From Polyangia bacterium (lineage in GTDB: Bacteria > Myxococcota_A > Polyangia > Nannocystales > Nannocystaceae), in assembly GCA_030430565.1 (NCBI GenBank), contig JAUIKS010000023.1:1-64000 (forward strand): a DNA stretch of 64,000 bases, in the 5' to 3' direction. Shown piece after piece: positions 7,461 to 16,216 of the stretch (the first letter of the stretch is position 1; each line of letters starts with the position of its first letter). The notes under the pieces are model-generated. The model was not told where the DNA came from and ran no database searches. It worked only from the letters and a program-made list of their open reading frames with translations. Made by a program: the position numbers and the translations under genes.

Positions 7461-8717
7461 ATGCTGTCGCTCAAGACCTTGTTGTTCGTTGTCGCGTTCG
7501 CGCGACCCCCCGGGCACCCGTGCTCAGGGCCGCTGACGCGCGACGCCATCGTCGCCTGCGCGGCGAGACAGAGTCCGCGCGTGCGCGCGGATCTCGAGCG
7601 CGTGATCGCGGCGCGCGGCGAGGCGGAGGCCGCCCGCGTGCTCCTGCCCGAGAACCCGCGGCTGGCGATGACGATCGGCCAGCGCTGGAACCCCGGCGAA
7701 GCGCGAGCGGTCAACGTCTCGGGATCGCTCACGCAGCGGATCGAGATCGCCGGGGAGCGGCGCCCGCGGATGAAGGCGGCGCGTGCCGAGTTCGCCGCGC
7801 GCCGCCGTGAGGTCGTCGTCACGAGGCGCCACGTGATCGCCGGCGCGCTGCTGGCCTACTACGACGTGCTCGCGGCCCGCGAGGAGCAGCGGATCATCGC
7901 GCGCGGATACGCGGCCGCCGAGCGACTGGGCGTGGTCGCCAAGGCCCGCGCGGACGCGGGCGTCGGCGCGGCGGTGATGGGCGATCTCGCGGCCGCTGAA
8001 GTCAGCCGGTTTAAAGAACAGGTCGCCCTCGCCGCTGGGCGGGCTCGCGTCGCCGAGGCGCGCCTGGCGAGCGCGCTCGGGCTCGAGCCGACCGCGGCGC
8101 TGCCCGAGCTGGTCGGGGCGCTTGTACCCCTGGAGGCCCGAGTCGACCTCGAGCGCGCCGTACGTGACTCGAGCGGCAGGCCGGAGATCGAGCGCGCGCG
8201 CGCGAGGAAGCGCGCCCGCGAGGCGGAGCTCGCGTGGCTCAAGCGCGCGCGCGTCCCCAACCTCTCGCTCTCGGTGTTCGCGCGGACGGACGGCTTTGAC
8301 GAGCGGGTGATCGGCGGAGGGCTAGGGATCCCGATCCCGCTGCCGTTCCCGGTGGGTCGAACGAACAAGGGGGAGCTCGAGGCGGCCCGCGCCAGCGTGC
8401 GCGAAGCGGACGAACGGATCGCGGCCGAAGGGCGCGCGCTCGGCCTCGAGGCGACCGTGGCCTATCACGAGTTCGTCGCGCGACGGCAGGCGACCGAGGC
8501 CTACAGCGCGCAGCTTGACGAGACCGCGCGCAGGCACCTCGACACGCTCGCCGAGGAGCTCGAGCGAAGCCGCCTCCCAGTACGCGACGCCTTGCTGACG
8601 CAGCAGTCGCTCATCGAGGTGCTGCTTCGCTCGCTCGAGTCACGCCATCAGCTGTGCCGGGCCTCCGTAGGGCTCATCCTCGCGACCGGCGCTTCGTTCG
8701 AGGGAGGTCCTTCGTGA
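7461..8717 (+). CDS. CzcC-like outer-membrane efflux protein
   Basis: The 418-residue protein has a signal-peptide-like N-terminus (LKTLLFVVAFA) and two long coiled-coil-forming halves typical of TolC/CzcC outer-membrane factors. Typical features include ENPRLAMTIGQRWNPG, which resembles the first strand of the TolC barrel, and LGIPIPLPFPVGRTNKGELE in the second repeat. It is the outer-membrane channel of the tripartite efflux pump encoded with the next two genes. Its stop overlaps the GTG of the adaptor gene. A short inverted repeat at 7222-7237 lies in the leader region; no 15-bp Zur-like box lies close to this gene. Confidence 0.85.
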   Translation: MLSLKTLLFVVAFARPPGHPCSGPLTRDAIVACAARQSPRVRADLERVIAARGEAEAARVLLPENPRLAMTIGQRWNPGEARAVNVSGSLTQRIEIAGERRPRMKAARAEFAARRREVVVTRRHVIAGALLAYYDVLAAREEQRIIARGYAAAERLGVVAKARADAGVGAAVMGDLAAAEVSRFKEQVALAAGRARVAEARLASALGLEPTAALPELVGALVPLEARVDLERAVRDSSGRPEIERARARKRAREAELAWLKRARVPNLSLSVFARTDGFDERVIGGGLGIPIPLPFPVGRTNKGELEAARASVREADERIAAEGRALGLEATVAYHEFVARRQATEAYSAQLDETARRHLDTLAEELERSRLPVRDALLTQQSLIEVLLRSLESRHQLCRASVGLILATGASFEGGPS

Positions 8718-9913
8718 CGCGCGCGCGTCTCGTGCTGATGTCGATCGCTGCCGTGATCGCGACGCGGCTCGTCGCGTGTGACTCGGCTCCGACGCTTGAT
8801 GGGGCCCACCATGACGAGGCCCGCAGACATGGGGCCGCGCATGACGGGCACAGAGGACGCCACGACGATCCGCCGTGCAGCGTCGTGCTCGCGCCGGACG
8901 TGATCGAGCAAGCCGGGATTAAGACCGCTCCGGCCACGCGCGAGCGGCTCTCGCCGACGGTGCGCCTGTTCGGAGAGATCGCGCCGACCCCCAACCGGGA
9001 GGCCTCGGTCGCGGCGCGCGTGGACGGCGTCATCGAGACGATTCGCGTGCGCGTCGGTGACGTCGTCGCCCGCGACGAGGTGCTAGCGACGGTCCGCGCC
9101 CCAAATCTTCAGAGCCTTCGCGCGGCCGAGACCGCGATGCGCTCCAAGGCGACATCGGCCCGCGCCAACGCGGACCGGCTCTCGGCGCTGCTCGACCGAG
9201 GGATGACGAGCCAGCAAGAAGCGCTGGCCGCCGACGCGGAGGCGGACGCGCTCGAGGCCGAGGCACGAGCCGCGCGGGAGCGACTGCGGGCGCTCGGCGT
9301 GAACCGATCCCGCGGCGCCGTGAGCTTCGACGTGCGGGCGCCGGTCGCGGGCGTCGTCATCAAGCGCGGCGTGATGGCGGGCGCGCCGGTGACGAGCGAC
9401 TCCGTGGTGGCGACGCTCGTGTCGACCGACGACGTGTGGTTTTTGGCCCGCGTGTTCGACCGAGATGTCGCAAGGGTCAGCCCAGGCAGCCCCGCGCGCG
9501 TCTACCTGAACGCGTTCCCCGACGAGGCGCTGACGGGCGTCGTCGAGTATGTCTCGCATCAGGTCGACCCCGGCGCGCACACGCTCTCCGCGCGCATCCC
9601 CCTCGCCAACCCCGACGGACGGCTCCGGCTCGGGCTCTACGGAACCGCGCAGGTCATCGCCGACGGCGTCGGTGAGCGGCCGGTGCTCGCGGTGCCGAAC
9701 GCCGCGATCACGCGCCTTCGCGGGCGAACCGTCGCGTTCGTTCGCAGCCCAGACGGCCCGTTCGAGCTCCGCGAGCTGGTGCTCGGCGAGTCGGACGCCC
9801 GCCTCACCGAGGTCGTGCGAGGCCTACACGAAGGCGAGCAGGTGGTGACGGAGGGCGCGTTCACGATCAAGAGCGCGCTGCTGCGGGGCACCTTCGGAGA
9901 GGACCATCACTGA
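8714..9913 (+). CDS. CzcB-like periplasmic adaptor lipoprotein
   Basis: The start is GTG at 8714, overlapping the czcC-like stop (GTGA) and preceded by AGGGAGG. The N-terminus is a lipoprotein signal (LVAC, Cys22) followed by a His-rich segment (HHDEARRHGAAHDGHRGRHD) that could bind divalent metal. The rest is a membrane-fusion protein: a biotinyl-lipoyl half (VAARVDGVIETIRVRVGDVV), an alpha-hairpin of about 90 residues, the second lipoyl half (VRAPVAGVVIKRGVMAGAPV) and beta-barrel/C-terminal domains. Such adaptors link the RND pump to the outer-membrane channel and can deliver metal. The product is 399 residues. A metal cation role is well supported by the partner CzcA. Confidence 0.9.
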   Translation: MTRARLVLMSIAAVIATRLVACDSAPTLDGAHHDEARRHGAAHDGHRGRHDDPPCSVVLAPDVIEQAGIKTAPATRERLSPTVRLFGEIAPTPNREASVAARVDGVIETIRVRVGDVVARDEVLATVRAPNLQSLRAAETAMRSKATSARANADRLSALLDRGMTSQQEALAADAEADALEAEARAARERLRALGVNRSRGAVSFDVRAPVAGVVIKRGVMAGAPVTSDSVVATLVSTDDVWFLARVFDRDVARVSPGSPARVYLNAFPDEALTGVVEYVSHQVDPGAHTLSARIPLANPDGRLRLGLYGTAQVIADGVGERPVLAVPNAAITRLRGRTVAFVRSPDGPFELRELVLGESDARLTEVVRGLHEGEQVVTEGAFTIKSALLRGTFGEDHH

Positions 9914-12900
9914 TGGGCTTGCTCGAGCGCATCATCGACGCCTCGCTGCGCAACCGCGTCGCGGTGCTGCTCGTGACCGCGCTGCTCGTCGTGCTCGGGC
10001 TGCGCGCGGCGGCCCGGCTGCCCATCGACGCGGTGCCCGATATCACGAACACCCAGGTCCAGGTGATCACGTCGGCGCCCGCCCTCTCGCCGCTCGAGGT
10101 CGAGCAGTACGTCAGCATCCCGATCGAGCGGACGATGCAGGGGCTCCCCGACGTGACGGAGCTGCGATCGCTCTCGAAGTACGGGCTCAGCGTCGTCACG
10201 ATCGTGTTCGAAGACGCGACCGACATCTACTTCGCGCGGCAGCTCATCAGCGAGCGGATGCTCGAGGTCCGCGACGCGGTCCCGCCCGGCTTCGGAGAGC
10301 CGCGCCTCGGACCGATCAGCACCGGTCTCGGCGAGATTTACCAGTTCGCCGTCCGCAACGACTCGATGACCCTCATGGAGCTCGAGGAGCTCCTCACCTG
10401 GTATATCGCGCCGCAGCTGCGAGCGGTCCCCGGAGTCGTTGAGGTCAACACCTTCGGAGGGGAGCGACGCGAGTATCAGGTCGTGCTCGACCCAGCGCTG
10501 CTGCGCGCCGCCGGCCTCTCGACCCGCGACGTCGTGGACGCGCTGCGGACCGCGAACGCCAACGCGGGCGGAGGGTATATCGAGCGAGATCGTGAGCACA
10601 TCGTCATCGGATCGGACGGGCTCGTCTCCGACCGACGCGCGCTGCTCGACGTGGTCCTCGGCGTGACGCCGCAGGGCGTCCCCATCACCTTGGAGAGCGT
10701 GGCGGAGGTCCGCTTCGGCCCGCGCCTGCGTCGCGGCGCGGCGTCCATGGATGGCGAGGGCGAGATCGTCGTCGGCTCCGCCCTGATGCTGATGGGAGAG
10801 AATCCGAGAGTCGTCGCGCGGGCCGTCCGTGACGAGCTCGCTGCGCTTCAGCCGACGCTCCCCGAGGGGACGACGGTCGACGTGTTCTACGATCGAACTC
10901 GACTGGTCGATCGCACGATCCGGACGGCCGTCACGAACCTCGCTGAGGGCGCGCTGCTGGTCATCCTCGTGCTGCTGCTGCTGCTCGGCAGCGTCCGCGC
11001 CGGCCTCATCGTCGCGGTCGTCATCCCGCTCTCGATGCTGTTCGCGCTCACCGTGATGGAGGCCGCCGGTTTGTCGGGAAACCTGATGAGCTTGGGCGCC
11101 CTCGACTTCGGGATCATCGTCGACGGCTCGGTCATCGTGGTCGAGAATGCGGCGCGCAGGCTCGGGGTCGCGGCGGGGCGCGGGGCGCCGCTCACGGCGG
11201 CGCAGCGCGGCGCGATCGTGCGCGCGTCGACGATGGAGGTACGGCGCGCGACCGTCTACGGCGAGCTGATTATCGCGGTCGTCTACGTGCCGATCCTGAC
11301 GTTGACGGGCGTCGAGGGGAAGCTCTTCACGCCGATGGCGATCACCGTGCTGCTCGCGCTCGCCGGCGCGATGATCCTCTCGGTCACGCTCGTCCCCGTG
11401 CTCTCGGCGCTGCTGCTGCGAGCCGACGCCGCGCACCAGCCGACGCTGCTCATGCGGGCCGTGAGCGCGGTCTATCGACCGGTGCTCGCGTGGACGCTGC
11501 GCCGGCGGCTGTTGACCTTGCTCCTGGGCGCGGGCGTCGTCGCGGGCGCGCTCGGCCTGGGCGCTCGGCTCGGCGCGGAGTTCGTCCCGCAGCTCGACGA
11601 GGGGGACATCCTGGTCGAGGCGCGACGCCTCCCCGGCGTCGCGCTCAGCGAGTCTGTTCGGCACGACGAACGCCTGCAGCGCGCGCTCATGAAGATCCCC
11701 GAGGTCGAGCACGTGGTGTCCAGGACGGGCGCGCCTGACATCGCCATGGATCCGATGGGCGTCGAGCAGAGCGACGTGTACATCTCGCTCGCGGATCCAG
11801 AGCGCTGGCGCGCAGGGCTGACGAAGTCCGCGCTGGCGGCGGAGCTCCGCGAGGCGGTCGAGCGCGCCGTGCCGGAGGTCGCCGCGTCGCTCTCGCAGCC
11901 GATCGAGATGCGCACCAATGAGCTCGTCGCCGGGGTTCGCTCTGACGTCGGCGTCCTCATCTACGGCCCTGAGCTCGCGCGTCTCGTCGAGCTCGGAGAC
12001 GAGGTGCTCGGCGCGATCCAGGCGATACCCGGCGTCGCCGACGCTCGGGCGGAGCAGGTCGCGGGGCTCCAGTACCTGCGCGTGATCCCGAAGCGCGAGA
12101 GGCTGGCGCGCTACGGCCTCACGATCGCCGACGTGAACCTCGCCACCGAGACGATGGCGGTCGGGCACAAGGTCGGCGTGGCGCTCGAGGGCGACCGGCA
12201 ATTCGCGATCCGGGTCGTGATGACGCACGAGCCCACCGGCGATCTCGAGGTCTTGGCGAACACGCCGCTGCGAAGCGCGAGCGGCCGCGTCGTCCCCCTC
12301 GGCGACGTGGCCGAGCTTCGCCTCACGGAGGGGCCGGCGGTGGTCAACCGCGAGGCGATGGCGCGTCGACTCGTGGTCGAGTTCAACGTCGAGGGACGCG
12401 ATATGAGCTCCGTCGTCGCGGACGCCCAGCGCGCGCTCGCGGACGAGGTCGCGCTCGACGTCGGCTATCGCGTGGAGTGGGGCGGGACGTACCGCCACTA
12501 CGAGCAGGCCAAGACGAGGCTGATGTGGGTCGTGCCCGCGTCGCTGGGCGTCATCGTGTTCCTGCTGTGGTCCGCGTTTAACGCGACCCGACCCGTCGCC
12601 ATCATCCTCGCCACGGTGCCCATGGCGCTCGTCGGCGGCGTCGTCGCCCTGTGGATCCGAGGCATCCCCCTCTCGATCTCCGCCGGCGTGGGGTTCATCG
12701 CGCTCTTGGGCGTCGCGGTGCTGAACGGGCTGGTCCTGGTCTCGATCGCGGTAGAGCAGCAGGCCGAGGGCTCCATGCCGCACTACGCGATCGCGTCGGC
12801 AGCCACCATGCGCCTGCGTCCCGTGCTGATGACCGCGCTCACCGATATCCTCGGCTTCGTGCCCATGGCCCTGTCGACGGCGCCTGGAGCCGAGGTCCAG

Positions 12901-13044
12901 CGCCCGCTCGCCACCGTCGTGATCGGCGGGGTCGTGAGCGCCACGGTCTTGACGCTGCTCGTGCTCCCAGCGGTGTATGCCTGGGTCGGCGACGGTCGCG
13001 GAGGAGCGCGCGGATCCACGGCCGAGGAGCTCGCCGGGGAGTGA
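9913..13044 (+). CDS. CzcA-like heavy-metal RND efflux pump
   Basis: The 1043-residue protein is a full-length RND transporter of the heavy-metal branch. It starts LLERIIDASLRNRVAVLLVT and has PIDAVPDITNTQVQV after the first helix. In the fourth membrane helix it has DFGIIVDGSVIVVE, with Asp398, Asp404 and Glu411 spaced exactly as the proton-relay acids of CzcA-type divalent pumps; the monovalent CusA type has a different motif. It therefore likely exports Zn, Co, Cd or Ni by proton antiport. ATG overlaps the adaptor stop by one base. The czcC-czcB-czcA order is canonical, and no regulator gene of MerR, ArsR or two-component type is adjacent. Confidence 0.93.
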   Translation: MGLLERIIDASLRNRVAVLLVTALLVVLGLRAAARLPIDAVPDITNTQVQVITSAPALSPLEVEQYVSIPIERTMQGLPDVTELRSLSKYGLSVVTIVFEDATDIYFARQLISERMLEVRDAVPPGFGEPRLGPISTGLGEIYQFAVRNDSMTLMELEELLTWYIAPQLRAVPGVVEVNTFGGERREYQVVLDPALLRAAGLSTRDVVDALRTANANAGGGYIERDREHIVIGSDGLVSDRRALLDVVLGVTPQGVPITLESVAEVRFGPRLRRGAASMDGEGEIVVGSALMLMGENPRVVARAVRDELAALQPTLPEGTTVDVFYDRTRLVDRTIRTAVTNLAEGALLVILVLLLLLGSVRAGLIVAVVIPLSMLFALTVMEAAGLSGNLMSLGALDFGIIVDGSVIVVENAARRLGVAAGRGAPLTAAQRGAIVRASTMEVRRATVYGELIIAVVYVPILTLTGVEGKLFTPMAITVLLALAGAMILSVTLVPVLSALLLRADAAHQPTLLMRAVSAVYRPVLAWTLRRRLLTLLLGAGVVAGALGLGARLGAEFVPQLDEGDILVEARRLPGVALSESVRHDERLQRALMKIPEVEHVVSRTGAPDIAMDPMGVEQSDVYISLADPERWRAGLTKSALAAELREAVERAVPEVAASLSQPIEMRTNELVAGVRSDVGVLIYGPELARLVELGDEVLGAIQAIPGVADARAEQVAGLQYLRVIPKRERLARYGLTIADVNLATETMAVGHKVGVALEGDRQFAIRVVMTHEPTGDLEVLANTPLRSASGRVVPLGDVAELRLTEGPAVVNREAMARRLVVEFNVEGRDMSSVVADAQRALADEVALDVGYRVEWGGTYRHYEQAKTRLMWVVPASLGVIVFLLWSAFNATRPVAIILATVPMALVGGVVALWIRGIPLSISAGVGFIALLGVAVLNGLVLVSIAVEQQAEGSMPHYAIASAATMRLRPVLMTALTDILGFVPMALSTAPGAEVQRPLATVVIGGVVSATVLTLLVLPAVYAWVGDGRGGARGSTAEELAGE

Positions 13045-13065
13045 GAGCTGCGAGTGTCCTCGAGG

Positions 13066-13881
13066 TCAGGATCCGGAGGAGTCCGGCTTGACGCCGCGTC
13101 CGAGGAGGCCCGGCATATCCAGCTTCGCTCCGCCCTGCAGGCGGGTTCGCAGATGCGCGAGGATCGTGGCCTCGATGTCGGGCCAGGCCTCGCCCTTCTG
13201 CGCGCGCAGGCGGTCGACGAAGATGTTGGCCGCCGCGTCCGCCCAGAAGTGGTCGCCGTTGCGAACCTCCTGCTCGTTGGGGAGTCTTCGAACCTCGACA
13301 TCGGAGAAGCCCGCCTCGCGCAGACCGCCCGCGAGCAACTCAACGGAGTCCCAGGCCAGCGGGGGTGGAGGCGGGGCGTCGGGATCGGGCGGGTTGGCGA
13401 TGCGCATGGCCTCGCCGAGCAGCTGCATCATGGGGGACTCCGTGAAGGGCACCCAGCACGAGATGAAGACCTGTCCTCCGGGTCGCAGCACGCGGTATAG
13501 CTCGCGCAGGGCGGCGACCGGGTCGGGGAAGAAGACGAGGCCGAACATCGAGAAGGCCGCCGCAAAGCGTCCGGCGGGGAACTCCAGCGCCTGGCCGTCG
13601 CCGACGGCGGCCGTGACGTTGGAGACCTCCCTCGCGCGGGTCCGCAGCACCTCGATCATGCCGGGCGAGAAGTCGAGCGCGTCGACCGAGCGCACACGCG
13701 GCGCGACGAGGAAGGTCGTCGTGCCCGGGCCGCACGCGACATCGAGCACTTCGTCGTCGGGGCCGAGCCCCGCCCACTCGATCGCTGCGGCGGAGAAAGG
13801 CTCGAGTCGCGCGCGGGCGCTATCGTCGTAGGCGACCGCGACGGCGTCCCACGCGGCGGGGTTGTGGATGACCTCTTTCAT
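13066..13881 (-). CDS. Class I SAM-dependent methyltransferase (UbiE-like)
   Basis: The 271-residue protein shows the class I methyltransferase order. Motif I is VLDVACGPGTTT, the acidic motif II region is VDALDFSPGMIE, GDGQALEFPAGRFAAAFS corresponds to motifs III and IV, and VLRPGGQVFISCW follows. This matches the UbiE/MenG-like cluster, which methylates small molecules; the C-terminal half carries no specific substrate signature. It is convergent with the czc operon, with only about 20 bp between the ends, and is separated by about 100 bp from the next minus-strand gene. The substrate is unknown. Confidence 0.85.
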   Translation of the reverse strand: MKEVIHNPAAWDAVAVAYDDSARARLEPFSAAAIEWAGLGPDDEVLDVACGPGTTTFLVAPRVRSVDALDFSPGMIEVLRTRAREVSNVTAAVGDGQALEFPAGRFAAAFSMFGLVFFPDPVAALRELYRVLRPGGQVFISCWVPFTESPMMQLLGEAMRIANPPDPDAPPPPPLAWDSVELLAGGLREAGFSDVEVRRLPNEQEVRNGDHFWADAAANIFVDRLRAQKGEAWPDIEATILAHLRTRLQGGAKLDMPGLLGRGVKPDSSGS

Positions 13882-13977
13882 CGCGGCGAAGACTAGCCCA
13901 GCAAACTAGAAATTCATCGGGAGTTTCTGAGGTCCATCGCTTGAGCCGGGTTGCATGCCTGGGCTCGTCGACCGTGC

Positions 13978-14379
13978 TCATGCGACAAGCGACACGAGGC
14001 AGACGCCGGCCAGCACCAGCAGCACCACGCCCGCGCCCTGAAACCCGCGGTCGCCCTTGGACTCCGCCATCGACAGGGAGCGCAGGCCGATCGTGGGGCA
14101 CAGCAGCGACATCGTGATCTTGAGGCTCAGGAGGTGACCGTAGATCGTGAGCGCCGCGGCCGGCCCTGACCACACCTGATGAAACGTGATGATCGTGATG
14201 GCCGGCCACAGCTCGAGCGCGAAGCTCCGAGTGATGACACCAGGAGGCCCCTCGCCGTGGAGGCGCGTGAAGAAGACGCGCCACATGGCGGGCTGGATGA
14301 TGTGGGATAGCCCCATCAGGACAAAGACCAAGGCGAACATCGCCTCGACGGCGGCGGCGCTGTCAGGTGTGGTCAACAT
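13978..14379 (-). CDS. Small four-helix membrane protein
   Basis: The 133-residue product has four hydrophobic segments (AMFALVFVLMGLSHIIQPAM, PAITIITFHQVW, LLSLKITMSLL, GAGVVLLVLAGVCLVSLVA) with HIIQP and HGEGPPGVITRS between them. I do not recognise a named family. The chosen ATG at 14377-14379 lies inside the end of the upstream small membrane gene, giving a 17-bp overlap. The two therefore form an operon with the TetR gene in front. Function unknown; co-regulation with a TetR repressor suggests a small-molecule response. Confidence 0.6.
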   Translation of the reverse strand: MLTTPDSAAAVEAMFALVFVLMGLSHIIQPAMWRVFFTRLHGEGPPGVITRSFALELWPAITIITFHQVWSGPAAALTIYGHLLSLKITMSLLCPTIGLRSLSMAESKGDRGFQGAGVVLLVLAGVCLVSLVA

Positions 14380-14578
14380 CGGCGAACTCCGTGGTTTGAG
14401 CGTGGTAGCGACGAAGGATCCGCGCCGTGAGGGCGACGCCGACGACGACGCCGACAACAGCCGGGAACACCCACAAGAGACCGCGCTCGCGCAGCCAGGC
14501 GCCGATCGTGAGCACCAGCGACCACTTGATCACCAGGTACCCGATCACCAGGAGCCAACGGCGGCGGCCGGCGGTCAC
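14363..14578 (-). CDS. Small two-helix membrane protein
   Basis: A 71-residue protein with two membrane helices (LLVIGYLVIKWSLVLTIGAW and LLWVFPAVVGVVVGVALTA) and a short charged tail. Its ATG overlaps the stop of the TetR gene upstream, and its end overlaps the next membrane gene, so it sits in the middle of a translationally coupled three-gene operon. I do not recognise the family. Size and topology would fit a subunit of a small membrane complex with the following gene product. Confidence 0.6.
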   Translation of the reverse strand: MTAGRRRWLLVIGYLVIKWSLVLTIGAWLRERGLLWVFPAVVGVVVGVALTARILRRYHAQTTEFADVDHT

Positions 14579-15150
14579 GCGCCCTCCGAGTCCAGGACAG
14601 CCTGCAGCAAGCGCTCGACGAGCGGACCCGCCGGCGTGGGATGGGGGGAGAGCGCGCGCTGGGTGAGGATGCCCAGCAGGCTCACCTGGAAGAAGCGGGC
14701 CTCGAGCGCCGGCTCGGCCCGCCCCGCGAACAGCGAGCGCCAGTCCTTAGAGGCAGGTGGTACGAATCCGCCCGCGATCTCCCGGAGGTCGTCGTCTGTC
14801 AGCGCGCGAAGGTAGAGGCGAAACCGCGACGGGTTCGCGTCGGCGTCAGCCGCGATCGCGCGCGCCCACCAGCGCAGCTTGTCCGCCGCCCCGAGCCCCG
14901 AAGGCTGCTGCTTCGCCAGCGCGGTCATGTGCTCGATTCGCGTGGCGAGGACCGCGGCGATGAGATCGCGCTTGGTGGGAAAATAGTGATGGACGAGGCC
15001 CTTGGAGCTCCCGGCCCGACGCGCGATCGAGGCGATCGAGGCGTTCTTGAAGCCGACCTCGGCGAACAACTCGAGGGCGGCCTCCAGCACGCGCCGTCGC
15101 CCTTCATCGCGTTGGCGTTGCCGCTGACTGGTGTTGTCGGAGGCGCTCAC
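14575..15150 (-). CDS. TetR-family regulator
   Basis: The N-terminal DNA-binding domain is clear: RRRVLEAALELFAEVGFKNASIASIARRAGSSKGLVHHYFPTKRDL in the source, with the recognition helix at GSSKGLVHHYF. The C-terminal ligand domain is variable, as usual. I set the start at GTG 15148-15150 (VSASDNTSQRQRQRDEG), which gives 191 residues. A palindrome (15168-15185) lies 17 bp upstream of this codon, and the longer reading frame would run through it. The gene probably represses its own operon, which includes the two small membrane proteins downstream. Confidence 0.85.
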   Translation of the reverse strand: MSASDNTSQRQRQRDEGRRRVLEAALELFAEVGFKNASIASIARRAGSSKGLVHHYFPTKRDLIAAVLATRIEHMTALAKQQPSGLGAADKLRWWARAIAADADANPSRFRLYLRALTDDDLREIAGGFVPPASKDWRSLFAGRAEPALEARFFQVSLLGILTQRALSPHPTPAGPLVERLLQAVLDSEGA

Positions 15151-15167
15151 CAGTCGAGCATACTCAC

Positions 15168-15185
15168 TGACCGTACGACCGGTCA
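15168..15185. promoter_or_regulatory. Likely TetR autoregulatory operator
   Basis: TGACCG, a 6-bp centre and CGGTCA form a perfect inverted repeat of 18 bp directly in front of the TetR gene starting at 15150. Size and symmetry suit a TetR-family dimer. Confidence 0.55.
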
Positions 15186-15368
15186 ATAAGATGTCGAGCG
15201 CGAAACCGACCTCCCTAGTCCGAGACGCTGGCGCCAATCCAGTGGGTTAGGTCGCCTCGGACGACATCTCACGGTTTGACCGACCAGGACAACGGGGTGC
15301 GCTCCGGCGAGCCCACCTGTCCAATGTCACATGTTTAGATTCGCTACGCGCAGCAACGGCGGCAGCGC

Positions 15369-16004
15369 CTACCGCGAGCTCGTTCGGAGTTGCGCGAGCG
15401 CAAGCTCGGCCGCCGCCGGCGTCAGCAGCCCCCGCAGCAGCGTGACGATGGACTGCTCAGCGACCCGCGCGTCGAGCTCGGCGCTGTCGAGCGGGTACTG
15501 CTCGAACTGGGCGCGTCGATCCCAGTAGCCTTTGAACAGCGCCTCGATCAACAGCATAGCGATGTCGACGTCCACGCCGTCGCGGAGCAGACCTCGCTCG
15601 TTCGCGGCCCGCAACCGCGCGCGAACCCGCTCGTAGATCGTGACCGTGCCCTCGTTGAGCTGGGTTCTCCCCTCCAGTCGGGCCCACGCGGCCAGACGCA
15701 TCAGCTCGTGGTTGTCCCCCAGCCACCGGAACAAGACCGCGAGCCCCACCGCGAAGAAGCCGATGTCGTCCATGGGGCGCGCCCACTGCTCGGATTGAGT
15801 CTGCTCGTAGGTCTCAACAGCGTCCTCGAGCACCGCGTCGAAGAGCTCTTCTTTTGAGCCGAAGTAGTGGTGAATCAGCGGCTGCGTGATCCCAGCGCGA
15901 CGCGCGATTTCTCGTGTGGCGGCCGCCGCCAACCCCCGCTCCGCGAAGCAGCTTCGCGCCGCGTCGAGGATGGCGCGACGTGTCGCGGCTGCTCGCGGTG
16001 TCAT
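15369..16004 (-). CDS. TetR-family regulator, divergent from ABC operon
   Basis: The 211-residue protein has an N-terminal TetR helix-turn-helix (RRAILDAARSCFAERGLAAA, then EIARRAGITQPLIHHYFGSK) and an all-helical ligand domain. ATG at 16002-16004 is preferred because GGAG lies nine bases upstream; a GTG at 16017-16019 is in frame. It is transcribed away from the methyltransferase-ABC operon beginning at 16217, and a palindrome lies between the two (16043-16058). The natural reading is a repressor of both itself and that operon, induced by the transported or methylated compound. Confidence 0.85.
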   Translation of the reverse strand: MTPRAAATRRAILDAARSCFAERGLAAAATREIARRAGITQPLIHHYFGSKEELFDAVLEDAVETYEQTQSEQWARPMDDIGFFAVGLAVLFRWLGDNHELMRLAAWARLEGRTQLNEGTVTIYERVRARLRAANERGLLRDGVDVDIAMLLIEALFKGYWDRRAQFEQYPLDSAELDARVAEQSIVTLLRGLLTPAAAELALAQLRTSSR

Positions 16005-16042
16005 TCTCACGCGCTCCACTGTACGAAAGGACTTGATTAAAA

Positions 16043-16058
16043 TTTATCGAACGATAAA
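16043..16058. promoter_or_regulatory. Likely operator TTTATCG-AA-CGATAAA
   Basis: A perfect 16-bp inverted repeat with 7-bp arms lies in an AT-rich spot between the divergent TetR gene (start 16004) and the methyltransferase-ABC operon (start 16217). It is a good candidate for the binding site of that TetR protein. Confidence 0.55.
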
Positions 16059-16216
16059 AAATATTGAAAGTCATTTTCAACAAGGAAATAGATGAGCCCA
16101 TCCAACCTCAGTCTCGTTTGCTCGGTATTGCGCTCGCCGGCCCGCGAGCTCGTTCCGCAGCTCCTGACCGCGCTTGAGGTGACGACGTGTGTACGCACAG
16201 CGAGGGGGGTCGCGTC

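Noticed and set aside
9907-12783. A 958-codon open frame antisense to czcA, rich in Arg, Asp and His
   Set aside because: It is a mirror of the strong third-position GC bias of czcA; the encoded protein has no fold or motif, while the plus-strand RND pump is unmistakable.
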